This document shows positions 53,470-61,267 of a DNA stretch of 64,000 nt, piece after piece. The notes under the pieces were generated by a model. It was not told the origin of the DNA. It saw only the letters and a program-made list of their open reading frames with translations, and did not search any database. A program made the position numbers and the translations under genes. The first letter of the stretch is position 1. Each line of letters opens with the position of its first letter. This stretch comes from Bacteroidota bacterium (GTDB taxonomy: Bacteria > Bacteroidota > Ignavibacteria > Ignavibacteriales > Ignavibacteriaceae). The DNA is taken from the NCBI GenBank assembly GCA_021824565.1, contig JAKAKL010000116.1, forward strand, positions 62,001-126,000, read 5' to 3'.

Positions 53470-54174
53470 CTAAACTTTTCCAATTTGATTTGCTTCATCT
53501 AATGATTTATCTAAAAAAGTAATCATCTTGCTTGCGGATTGATATTCATTATTTATTTGTATCATGCTTTCCATTTCATTTACAGGATTGACGTTTGAGT
53601 CTTCGAGATAGCCCTGCTTAACCTGGTAATCACTCAAGTTAGCAGTCTGGTATCCGCCGTTAGGTGAAAAGTCTACGCCGGATGTTCTTGTTGTATCCTG
53701 CTGATCATCCATTTTAGCTATCATCAAAGTGTCGATGGGCTGATTTCCATATTTAACTTCTCCGTCTTTTGAAATCGTAATTGTTTTTTGTTTTTCAAAA
53801 GAAAGCATATCGAATTTTATAAATCCACTTTGCCCGAGAACTTTGTTACCTTGCTGATCTGTAAGATACCCGTCATTAGAAATTTTAAAGCTGCCGTTTC
53901 GCGTAAGCTGAGTGCCGTTGTCTGTTTGAACGACAAAAAAGCCTTTGCCTGAAATTGCAAGATCCAGCGGATTATTTGTTTGCGTTAAATTTCCCTGCTT
54001 AAAATCAGTAACCTGCTGCACCTGAGTTTGTCCATACTGATTCATTATTTCCGAGAAAGGTAATTCTTTTTTGAAGCCAGTCGTATTTAAGTTGGCAAGA
54101 TTGTTTGCAACCACCTCAAGGTTTTTCATCCTTACGTCCAGACCTCTTGCTGCAGTGTAAATTCCTTTGATCAT
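53470..54174 (-). CDS. flgF: Proximal rod protein FlgF
   Basis: A 234-residue flagellar basal-body rod protein paralogous to FlgG. The N-terminal YTAARGLDVRMKNLEVVANN and LANLNTTGFKKELPF, the central ISGKGFFVVQTDNGTQLTRNG, and the C-terminal VKQGYLEDSNVNPVNEMESM are visible. Being shorter and preceding flgG, FlgF is the best fit; an additional FlgG-like protein cannot be excluded. Confidence 0.88.
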   Translation of the reverse strand: MIKGIYTAARGLDVRMKNLEVVANNLANLNTTGFKKELPFSEIMNQYGQTQVQQVTDFKQGNLTQTNNPLDLAISGKGFFVVQTDNGTQLTRNGSFKISNDGYLTDQQGNKVLGQSGFIKFDMLSFEKQKTITISKDGEVKYGNQPIDTLMIAKMDDQQDTTRTSGVDFSPNGGYQTANLSDYQVKQGYLEDSNVNPVNEMESMIQINNEYQSASKMITFLDKSLDEANQIGKV

Positions 54175-54212
54175 TTTATAATCCTAAAAAATTTATTTAA
54201 TGATATCATCTC

Positions 54213-54638
54213 TTATCCCGGCATATAACAGTCTTCAAACCGAGTTACATTTGATTTAATCACAGGTTCGCCTTTTCTAAGCAATGCATTCAATCTCGAT
54301 TTAGCGGTTTGAGTCGACTTTACATTTAGTTTGAACAGCATCAACTCGATTTCTGTTTCGTGCAGTTCATGTTCCACAAGATCGTTTAGCTGAAGCGTAA
54401 GCGGATTAAAATTTTTTATGCGTGCAAGAAGCAGCTCTCCGATTTCCACAGCTACGGGCAGGCTTGCATAATAAACTTTGCTGTTTACTAATATCAGATA
54501 ATTTGAATTATTCTTTTCCAATATTTTTATCTGCACGATAGAATTTATCTTTGCTGCTTGATCATTCAATGATCTTACATCTTTCTTAGTAGTTTCATAA
54601 TTCTGAGCAGCATAGCTGTGGTATTTTTTGCTAAACAT
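54213..54638 (-). CDS. Small flagellar-cluster protein, possible FliK-like OB domain
   Basis: A 141-residue protein not firmly recognised. The central IQIKILEKNNSNYLILVNSK region and ASLPVAVEIGELLLARIKNF resemble the small beta-barrel segment found in the N-terminal half of some FliK hook-length proteins (a hydrophobic strand pair followed by LPLPVGQ-type and NPLTLQL pieces). There is no signal peptide and no C-terminal FliK hook-length domain. It sits between the unknown membrane protein gene and flgF. Function is unknown. Confidence 0.6.
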   Translation of the reverse strand: MFSKKYHSYAAQNYETTKKDVRSLNDQAAKINSIVQIKILEKNNSNYLILVNSKVYYASLPVAVEIGELLLARIKNFNPLTLQLNDLVEHELHETEIELMLFKLNVKSTQTAKSRLNALLRKGEPVIKSNVTRFEDCYMPG

Positions 54639-54641
54639 TTT

Positions 54642-55256
54642 TTAACGCATTCGTTTTAATTTTTGAGCCAGTAATATTTCTTCTTTTGAAATATTTAATT
54701 TCCTTGCGGAGTTAGAAACAGCATCATTAGTCAAATTATATGCTGGCGAACTATCAGCCAGTCTATTTCTAACGGAAGAAAGCTTACTATTTCCCTGGAT
54801 TTTTATTTTCTCTTCTCTTAATAATTTTATATTGTCTCTCAGATCGTTATCCGGCGGCTGCACCAATCTTAACTTTCTTCTTCTTATTAATATTATAATC
54901 ATTGCCAGGAATGAAGCTGATGATAGTATAGCGATCTTTAGTAAAGTATCATCAGAAATTGAAAGCTGCTTTTTCACTTCATCTAAAAATCCGGGCGAAC
55001 TTTGTAACTCGGCATTTGATGTAACATTTTGGATTTGAGAATCGGAAATGCTTTGAGATTGTTTCTGTTTTTCCCGAGCAGCGTTTATTTGAGCTACTAC
55101 CATCTGGCTAATATTAACGCTGTCCGTATCGGCAGCGACTGTATTTATCGAACTTGTATCAGCGCCGGCATCCGGTAGAACGTTTTCGTTAATGTTTTGG
55201 CAGAAGATTTCAGAAATACAAAAGACTGAAACAACTAAAAGAAAATTAAATTTCAT
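54642..55256 (-). CDS. Unknown exported/membrane protein of the flagellar cluster
   Basis: A 204-residue protein with a signal peptide (residues 1-19, ending EIFCQ), a polar periplasmic part rich in Ser, Asp and Gln, one transmembrane helix (about 103-123, LLKIAILSSASFLAMIIILI) and a basic cytoplasmic tail beginning RRRKLRL. The topology recalls FliO (short periplasmic part, one helix, basic tail), but I see no sequence motif to confirm this. It starts at the same base where the pseudokinase gene ends (one-base overlap). Function is unknown. Confidence 0.6.
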   Translation of the reverse strand: MKFNFLLVVSVFCISEIFCQNINENVLPDAGADTSSINTVAADTDSVNISQMVVAQINAAREKQKQSQSISDSQIQNVTSNAELQSSPGFLDEVKKQLSISDDTLLKIAILSSASFLAMIIILIRRRKLRLVQPPDNDLRDNIKLLREEKIKIQGNSKLSSVRNRLADSSPAYNLTNDAVSNSARKLNISKEEILLAQKLKRMR

Positions 55257-56566
55257 TAGCTAACCTTTCTTCTTAAAGGAAATAAAAGCTGTAAAATCGT
55301 ACCGGAGTTTCTATCAGAGTCAATGCTAACTTCTCCATGATGCTTGTCCACAAGGTTTTTAACAATCTTTAGGTTTAATTGTTTTGAGGTTTTTTGCCTC
55401 TCGTCTTCCGTCTCATTAATGTTGTTTGTGCAAAGAAATTTTATAATAATATTTCCGGTCTGGAACCTTGTTTGTATAATCAAACCAGCCGGCTTATTAT
55501 TCTTGTTAAAGAGGAATGAAAAAACATTTGTCATCATTTGAGTAAGCTCATTCGGATTGCTTAACATCGGCGGAATCTTTTCATCGAGATCTAAAATACA
55601 TTCATAATTATAATTCGTCAGCGTAGAGTTAACCATGTTATAAAAGCCTGACAGAATATTATTAATATTGCATGATTGAACTCTTGATTTTACATCGTTT
55701 GTACCGGAAAATTCTACAAGCCGGTTTACAACATCTTTTACTTTTTTTACCTGATGGAGAATTGTATCCACAATTTTTTCATCGTAAGAGGAATTGTCTT
55801 TCTTTAGAAATTCGGAATAACTCGCAATTACCTGCATAGGCGAAAGAATTTCATCCGCGATGCCGGTTGTAAGCTCTCCAATTGCAGACAGCTTGAAGTC
55901 GTTTGCAAGTTTTGACTGATATACTTGTAGTTCTTCATAAGCCGAAATAATTTCTTTCTGCTTCGTAATTGAATCAATTCTCCCCAGCAAACTCTGGAGC
56001 GCCAACTGAGATATAACAATTTCTGTTGAGTTTTCTTTCAATGAAGTTGAATTGGTAATAACAGAAAGTAAAACCTTTTTCTTCGATGCGCATACCGCAG
56101 GAATTAAGAAGCATGATGATGTTTTTAAATCGTTGTTTGAAACAATTTTCTCAGAAATAATTTTTACTCCGCCGTTCTTAAAAATTTCAGCAAGTATTTC
56201 AAACGTAGCTGACTTTCCAAGTATTTGTTTTGAGTTTGATGATACTTTATTATGAAAACCTTTCAAAGATTTTTGTTGTTCATCAAAAAGAAGTATATCC
56301 GCTTCTTTCACTTCAATTATATTTTTTAAAGTAGACTTGAATTCTCCTACGATCTGAACTAAATCATTTATGTTTTTAATTTTTTCGTTAAATGAATAGA
56401 TCAGCTTGGTCAGCTTGTTATATTTATTCTGATTTGAATTTTTATCGAAGCCGGGATTGTAATGAATCAGTTTCAGACCGCCGCCAGTTGTTCCGGTCCT
56501 TGTCATGTTCGGCAAAGATTTGTGGAAAGCTTCGTAGCTTAATGTATTTTGCTTTATAACTCTCAA
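55256..56566 (-). CDS. Degenerate histidine-kinase-like protein (pseudokinase) with GAF-like N-terminus
   Basis: A 436-residue cytosolic protein. The N-terminal GAF-like region is about 55-195. The DHp-like region (about 225-290) reads GELTTGIADEILSPMQVI, where the phospho-accepting His of the GIAHEI(N)NP box is D238. The ATPase-like domain keeps its fold pattern (KIVKNLVDKHHGEVSIDS and the final SGTILQLLFP) but the N box (TNVFSFLFNKN) and G1 (FLCTNNINET instead of DxGxG) are lost. It is probably not an active kinase, and more likely a scaffold or regulator. It overlaps the HDOD gene upstream by four bases. Confidence 0.85.
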   Translation of the reverse strand: MRVIKQNTLSYEAFHKSLPNMTRTGTTGGGLKLIHYNPGFDKNSNQNKYNKLTKLIYSFNEKIKNINDLVQIVGEFKSTLKNIIEVKEADILLFDEQQKSLKGFHNKVSSNSKQILGKSATFEILAEIFKNGGVKIISEKIVSNNDLKTSSCFLIPAVCASKKKVLLSVITNSTSLKENSTEIVISQLALQSLLGRIDSITKQKEIISAYEELQVYQSKLANDFKLSAIGELTTGIADEILSPMQVIASYSEFLKKDNSSYDEKIVDTILHQVKKVKDVVNRLVEFSGTNDVKSRVQSCNINNILSGFYNMVNSTLTNYNYECILDLDEKIPPMLSNPNELTQMMTNVFSFLFNKNNKPAGLIIQTRFQTGNIIIKFLCTNNINETEDERQKTSKQLNLKIVKNLVDKHHGEVSIDSDRNSGTILQLLFPLRRKVS

Positions 56567-57459
56567 CTCAAATACCTGACAGTTTCTGCTTGTTCAACAA
56601 ATAAGTCTTTATAATTTTCAATAAGTTTTTCAATCTGTTCAGTTTCTCTAAATCTTAATAGACCAATTTCAGAATCACTCAACTGAAGATTTTTATCCCA
56701 ATAACAATTTCCGATATTTAATTTTTCAGTCATGTAATCGGCTAAATGAATAATTGTTGCTAATGACTTACTGTCTTTTGAATCATTTGGATTATGATGA
56801 TAAAGAATTGCATCGCACAAAGTTTCCGGGAAGTTCCATTTGTCTGTCAAGTAATGACCAATCTGTTGATGACTCATACCAAGCACTTCCAGTTCAGCCT
56901 CGCTGTAGCTGACTCCTTTTTGATTAACAATGTTATAAACTTCAATAAAATCGGCGTGGAAGAAACGATGCATAATGGAAAAGCCGAAGTCATGCAGAAA
57001 CCCGCCGATAAAAGCTTCACCGCTGTTTGGGAAATCAAAATCTTCTGCAAGTCTTTTTGCGGCAGAACCGGTTAGATAAGAATGGAGCCAAAATTCTTTT
57101 TGACTAAGATATTGATCCGTCTTATTCTTAAAAGCTTCAACAATAGAAAGAACAGAAATAATATTTCTCAATTCGCTGTAGCCAAGCACAAGTATAGCGA
57201 AGTCAATTGTGGTAACTTTGCGCTGAAGCCCGTAAAGCGGAGAGTTGGCAATCGTCAGAATTTTTGTCACCAGTCCCTGGTCTCTGGATATAATGCTTGA
57301 CAACGCATGGCTATTTAAGGCAGGCTTGTCTAACATCTCCAAAGCTTCCTTAATTGCATTAGGAATCGGCGGAAGGTTATAAATATTCCGCAAGACTAAT
57401 TCTGTTCTTTCCCTTTTCTTTTGCTCTGTTAATTGAAATGCTGTCATAATTACTTTCAC
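56563..57459 (-). CDS. HDOD-domain protein (copy 2)
   Basis: A 298-residue protein made almost wholly of an HDOD domain, a variant of the HD phosphohydrolase fold without the full metal site, found in signalling proteins. Recognised by LPPIPNAIKEALEMLDKP, IISRDQGLVTKILTIANSP, GEAFIGGFLHDFGFSIM and HQQIGHYLTDKWNFPETLCDAI. It is clearly a tandem paralogue of the protein at 57459, overlapping its stop region by one base. HDOD proteins near flagellar genes often act in motility control, but the partner is unknown. Confidence 0.9.
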   Translation of the reverse strand: MKVIMTAFQLTEQKKRERTELVLRNIYNLPPIPNAIKEALEMLDKPALNSHALSSIISRDQGLVTKILTIANSPLYGLQRKVTTIDFAILVLGYSELRNIISVLSIVEAFKNKTDQYLSQKEFWLHSYLTGSAAKRLAEDFDFPNSGEAFIGGFLHDFGFSIMHRFFHADFIEVYNIVNQKGVSYSEAELEVLGMSHQQIGHYLTDKWNFPETLCDAILYHHNPNDSKDSKSLATIIHLADYMTEKLNIGNCYWDKNLQLSDSEIGLLRFRETEQIEKLIENYKDLFVEQAETVRYLS

Positions 57460-58337
57460 TAAAATATTATTGTTTCGTTTTGACTTTTTAAAAGTTCGCT
57501 GTAATTATCAATGAACCTTGTTAAATTTGTTTCGCTGCCGAAGTTTAGAATTTTAATAACGTTTTCATCTAGTTCCATATTATCATCCCAATAAAAGCCG
57601 CCGATATTGAGACGCTGCGTCATGTAATCAGCAAGATGAACTATAGAAGCCATAACTTTATTTTCTTCAGATAATGAAGGTTGGTGATGAAAACAAATTA
57701 CGTCTCCTAATGAGGCGGGAAGATTCCATCTGCTGATCAAGAATTTTCCAATCTCTTGATGCGTTAAACCTAATATTTGTTCTTCCGCCTTTATATATCT
57801 CATCTGCTGACTGTCTACAAGATTATTTATAGAATTAAATTCTTTATTAAAATATCTTTGAATGATGGAAATGCCGAGATCATGAAGCAGACCAGCAGTA
57901 AAAGCTTCGCCGGACTTGGGAAAGTATAAATCGTCGGCAATTCGTTTAGCAGTTGCAGCTGTAATAATTGAATGGTTCCAGTAAGCTTTGCTGTCCCAAT
58001 CTTTCATCCCATCTTTTTTAAATGCTTCAATCATTGAGAGAGCGATTACAATATTTTTTATATGCTCAAAGCCAAGGATTACAATTGCAAATTCTATCGT
58101 TGATACTCTCCTAGGCAGTCCATAGAGAGGAGAATTTGCTACTGTCAATATTTTTGCAACCAGCCCCTGGTCTTTGCTTATCATTCTTCCAAGCTCTGTA
58201 GCGCTGGTGTTCGGATTATTCAACAGCTTGGAAACTTCAAACATTACAATCGGAATTGACGGCAGGTTTCTTATGCTTGATAATAATCTGATATAGATTT
58301 TTTTCTCGTTAATATTTTCCACATTACCATTATTCAT
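57459..58337 (-). CDS. HDOD-domain protein (copy 1)
   Basis: A 292-residue HDOD protein closely similar along its length to the one downstream (shared LVAKILTVANSPLYGLPRRV, GEAFTAGLLHDLGISIIQRY and HQEIGKFLISRWNLPASLGD). No additional EAL, GGDEF or receiver domain. It overlaps the sigma-28 gene by eight bases, so sigma-28 and the two HDOD proteins are expected to be produced together. The pair probably arose by local duplication. Confidence 0.9.
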   Translation of the reverse strand: MNNGNVENINEKKIYIRLLSSIRNLPSIPIVMFEVSKLLNNPNTSATELGRMISKDQGLVAKILTVANSPLYGLPRRVSTIEFAIVILGFEHIKNIVIALSMIEAFKKDGMKDWDSKAYWNHSIITAATAKRIADDLYFPKSGEAFTAGLLHDLGISIIQRYFNKEFNSINNLVDSQQMRYIKAEEQILGLTHQEIGKFLISRWNLPASLGDVICFHHQPSLSEENKVMASIVHLADYMTQRLNIGGFYWDDNMELDENVIKILNFGSETNLTRFIDNYSELLKSQNETIIF

Positions 58338-58959
58338 TTATATAAGCCAGCTTATTTTTTAGCATGTCAATAATTCTTGAATGAACCTGCGAAACTCTTG
58401 AGACAGTGATGTTTAAAACTTTAGCAATTTCTTTATAGCTGAGGTCTTCATAATAATAAAGCGATATTATGAGGCGGTCGCGCTCATCTAATTTTTTAAT
58501 TGCATCAACAAGTATTTCTTTTGTTTGATTTTTTTCTGCTGCATCGTTGGGAACTTCCGAGCTGCTGGGAATAACTTCATAAAGCATAAAGCTGTCTTCT
58601 TCATCTACTGGGCTGGTAAGCGAAACATTGGTGTAAACATTTTTTTGCTCTGCGTTTGGGTTTACAGGCCGCGGTTTTATTTGAAGCTTCCTTAACTCAT
58701 CAATTATTTTTCCCCGTATTCTTTGAATGGCATAAGTTTCAAATTTAGTTCCGTACTCAGGGTCGAACCGGTCAATCGCTTCACTCAATCCCTCTACTCC
58801 GAACTGGAAATAATCCCGGTCGTCGAGTATTTCCAAGTTTATAAATTTTGAATTATGAATTACGTAATGAACGAGTTTTATATAATTCATAACAATCTGC
58901 TTCTTCAATTCCTCACTTGGTTTCGATTTGAATTCCTGCCAAAGCGTTGCCGTGTTCAT
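58330..58959 (-). CDS. fliA: RNA polymerase sigma factor for flagellar operon (sigma-28)
   Basis: A 209-residue sigma factor of the FliA/WhiG group. Region 2 contains DRDYFQFGVEGLSEAIDRFD and the ETYAIQRIRGKIIDELRK segment characteristic of the group. Region 3 is short, and region 4 (about 150-205) has LSYKEIAKVLNITVSRVSQVHSR as the helix-turn-helix. It directs late flagellar genes. No FlgM anti-sigma gene was recognised in the window. It lies between a small membrane protein gene and the HDOD pair. Confidence 0.93.
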   Translation of the reverse strand: MNTATLWQEFKSKPSEELKKQIVMNYIKLVHYVIHNSKFINLEILDDRDYFQFGVEGLSEAIDRFDPEYGTKFETYAIQRIRGKIIDELRKLQIKPRPVNPNAEQKNVYTNVSLTSPVDEEDSFMLYEVIPSSSEVPNDAAEKNQTKEILVDAIKKLDERDRLIISLYYYEDLSYKEIAKVLNITVSRVSQVHSRIIDMLKNKLAYINE

Positions 58960-58964
58960 GTGAA

Positions 58965-59189
58965 CTATTTCCTATCAATTTTATTTGATGTTTCTCTGCC
59001 TTTATCAAAGGAAGTCTTATTAATTGCTTTGATAAACGCCATGGTAATTATGCTTAACATTATTGTAGTTGCTGCAAATACTACAAACGATTTGAAAAAA
59101 AGATCCGGTAACGGTAAATCCATCCGGCTGAAGAAGATTATTGATAACGCAAAAACAAGTAAACCGAATTGTAAAATTATTTTGTTCAT
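58965..59189 (-). CDS. Small two-helix membrane protein, unknown
   Basis: A 74-residue protein with two hydrophobic helices (about 4-20 and 30-55) and a Lys/Arg-rich cytoplasmic tail (NKTSFDKGRETSNKIDRK). No family recognised. It lies five bases before fliA and 99 bases after flhG, so it belongs to the same transcript. Low complexity of hydrophobic segments makes homology hard to judge, but codon usage and spacing look genuine. Confidence 0.6.
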   Translation of the reverse strand: MNKIILQFGLLVFALSIIFFSRMDLPLPDLFFKSFVVFAATTIMLSIITMAFIKAINKTSFDKGRETSNKIDRK

Positions 59190-59288
59190 ATCATTTGAGT
59201 TTTTTTATAGTAAAAATTCAAATTCTATACCAGTGAAAGCGTTTGGGATAATCTTCGATTTGGGCGTAAATGCGCCGATTAATTGCGT

Positions 59289-60137
59289 TTATTTAGATTG
59301 CTTTTTTGATGCTTGGTGAATATTAGCCACTTGAACGATTTCATAAATATTCTTTGAAATCCTGGCTATCTGCGTCCCCGCTGTTGAACGTGAAAATTTC
59401 TTATAAAAAATTTCCTGTGAGGTAATAGCTCTGCTTACTGCGCCGTCAAATTCTATTTCTCCGAGCAGCTTGATTTTTTCTTTAAGAAAATGTTTGGCTG
59501 CCATCGATAAATTATTGAAAGTGACTTCGCAGTCTTTTTGTTCCACACATTTGTTTATAACTACCATTTTCTCAAGTTGGCTGCTCTTACTGTTCAACAG
59601 CTTTATGATTACGTAAGCATCCATTACAGCTGTCGGTTCTGGCGTGGTAATTATAACATTATGATCCGCATTTAATAAAATAGAAATTTCATCTTCGCTC
59701 GCGCCGGAGCCTGTATCAAGTATGATTACATCATAACTATCCTGAATGGCTCTTAACTGTAAGAAAAGCTGCGTTATTAATTCCGGCTTTGCTTTTGGAT
59801 AGTCCAGCTTTCCCGAATCTCCAAAAATAAAATGAAGATTAGGTTCGTATTCTGTAATAAGCTCGGTTAATAAATTTCTGCCTGTGAAAAAATTATAAAT
59901 TGTTTTGGCGGCAATTACATTCAACATTATATTGGCATTGGAAAGATTGGGATCGAGATCAACAAATAATACCTTTTTGCCGCTACGCGAAATTGCATAA
60001 GCAATATTGAGCGAGATAAAAGTCTTCCCAGTTCCGCCTTTGCCGGATGTAAAAGCAATTATCTTTGAAAAACTTTTAGAAGTTGTTTTATTTTTTAATT
60101 GCTCAAGTTCAAATACACGTTCAGCTTGTCCAAACAT
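59289..60137 (-). CDS. flhG: MinD-like ATPase FlhG (FleN/YlxH)
   Basis: A 282-residue ParA/MinD-type ATPase that regulates flagellar number and placement together with FlhF. The deviant Walker A is AFTSGKGGTGKTFISLNIA (about residues 30-48). Switch and Walker B segments are VDLDPNLSNANIM and VIILDTGSGASE, and the C-terminal QIARISKNIYEIV segment may contribute a membrane-targeting helix. An N-terminal extension (MFGQAERVFELEQLKNK) resembles the FlhF-activating DQAxxLR-type motif of FlhG. It overlaps flhF by one base. Confidence 0.92.
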   Translation of the reverse strand: MFGQAERVFELEQLKNKTTSKSFSKIIAFTSGKGGTGKTFISLNIAYAISRSGKKVLFVDLDPNLSNANIMLNVIAAKTIYNFFTGRNLLTELITEYEPNLHFIFGDSGKLDYPKAKPELITQLFLQLRAIQDSYDVIILDTGSGASEDEISILLNADHNVIITTPEPTAVMDAYVIIKLLNSKSSQLEKMVVINKCVEQKDCEVTFNNLSMAAKHFLKEKIKLLGEIEFDGAVSRAITSQEIFYKKFSRSTAGTQIARISKNIYEIVQVANIHQASKKQSK

Positions 60138-61267
60138 TAATTTAGTTTACCGGTATAAATCATTTTAGAAATAAATTCAGGATCGGCGGAGATTATATCA
60201 TCGGGGATTACCTGCCCGTTTGTTAAAAATGAAACCGGCATATCAAACTGTGTTACTATGTTCAAAATATTTCCGTGAGTAACTGCTTCGTCGATCTTTG
60301 TAAAAATTACAGAATTATATTTGAATATTTTAAACCTCTCCGCTACATCATAGAGATTCTTGGTTGAATTCGTTGCGCTTAAAACAAGATATGTTTCATC
60401 AACATCCGACAAAGACAAAAATTCCTTATTAACTTTTAAGTGCTCCATATTCTTCTGGCTTCTGCCGGCTGTGTCAATAAATATTATATCTTTATTCTTG
60501 AATGAATTCAGAAGCCGCGGCATATCAGACGGCTCGTAAGCCACAAGCATATCTATGTTGCTGACTTCTGAAAAAATTCTTAATTGATCAAGCGCCCCTA
60601 AACGATAAGTGTCGATAGATATTAAGCCGACATTTAAGTTGTGTAGTATCTTTGATATTACCGCTAACTTCGCGATACAAGTTGACTTTCCAACACCGGT
60701 GGGTCCAACCAGGGCTACTTTTTTGGGTTTGTTTTTTTTATTCACTTCAAAATTATGTGTCGGGATCATCGATGAGATACTTGACAGCACATAACTATCT
60801 AAACTATTGGTATCCAAAAAATCTTTATTCTTCTTTAACTGATTTATTATGGATGAAACTATCGGTTTCTGAACTTCTCTGTGAAATAGAGTATCTACAA
60901 TTTCTTTTAATTCTTCTTCAAGATGATTTGTCTGCTGCGGTCTTACCGTATTTCTTACTATTTTCTTTGCGGGTGCAGTCTGCAAAGAAGTTCTTGCGGC
61001 TGAATTTGTATAAACTTTATTCGACAATTTTCTTAATTCATCTGCAAAGTTTTCATTGTCAATCGTCTTTCTATGCTGTGCAGAAGCTTGGCTCATAGCA
61101 TTATCATTATCAATGCCGGCAGTTATCTCAAACATTTTTTTTGAACCGTATTTATCTTCGCCTAACACCACACGCGTTCCTAATATTACCGCGTCTCCTC
61201 CCAGTTCGCTTTTCATTTGGGCTGTAGCTTGCTTCAAAGTTGGAGCTAAAAATTTTTTAATTTGCAT
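60137..61267 (-). CDS. flhF: SRP-type GTPase FlhF
   Basis: A 376-residue GTPase that marks the site of flagellar assembly. The N-terminal B domain (about 1-110) is followed by an NG domain: the P-loop VALVGPTGVGKSTCIAKLA near 188-206, DTYRLGALDQLRIFSEV near 220-236, DTAGRSQ near 265, and ATNSTKNL and TKIDEAVTHGNILN toward the end. The start overlaps flhA by 11 bases. With FlhG downstream, the pair forms the conserved placement module. Confidence 0.94.
   Translation of the reverse strand: MQIKKFLAPTLKQATAQMKSELGGDAVILGTRVVLGEDKYGSKKMFEITAGIDNDNAMSQASAQHRKTIDNENFADELRKLSNKVYTNSAARTSLQTAPAKKIVRNTVRPQQTNHLEEELKEIVDTLFHREVQKPIVSSIINQLKKNKDFLDTNSLDSYVLSSISSMIPTHNFEVNKKNKPKKVALVGPTGVGKSTCIAKLAVISKILHNLNVGLISIDTYRLGALDQLRIFSEVSNIDMLVAYEPSDMPRLLNSFKNKDIIFIDTAGRSQKNMEHLKVNKEFLSLSDVDETYLVLSATNSTKNLYDVAERFKIFKYNSVIFTKIDEAVTHGNILNIVTQFDMPVSFLTNGQVIPDDIISADPEFISKMIYTGKLN

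Noticed and set aside
59274-59282. Sigma-28-like -10 sequence GCCGATTAA on the + strand
   Set aside because: All genes here are on the - strand, no TAAA box lies at the right distance, and nothing follows it on the + strand.
60652-61098. 148-codon open frame opposite flhF
   Set aside because: Antisense shadow of flhF; rich in Leu/Tyr/Phe without domain or ribosome site.
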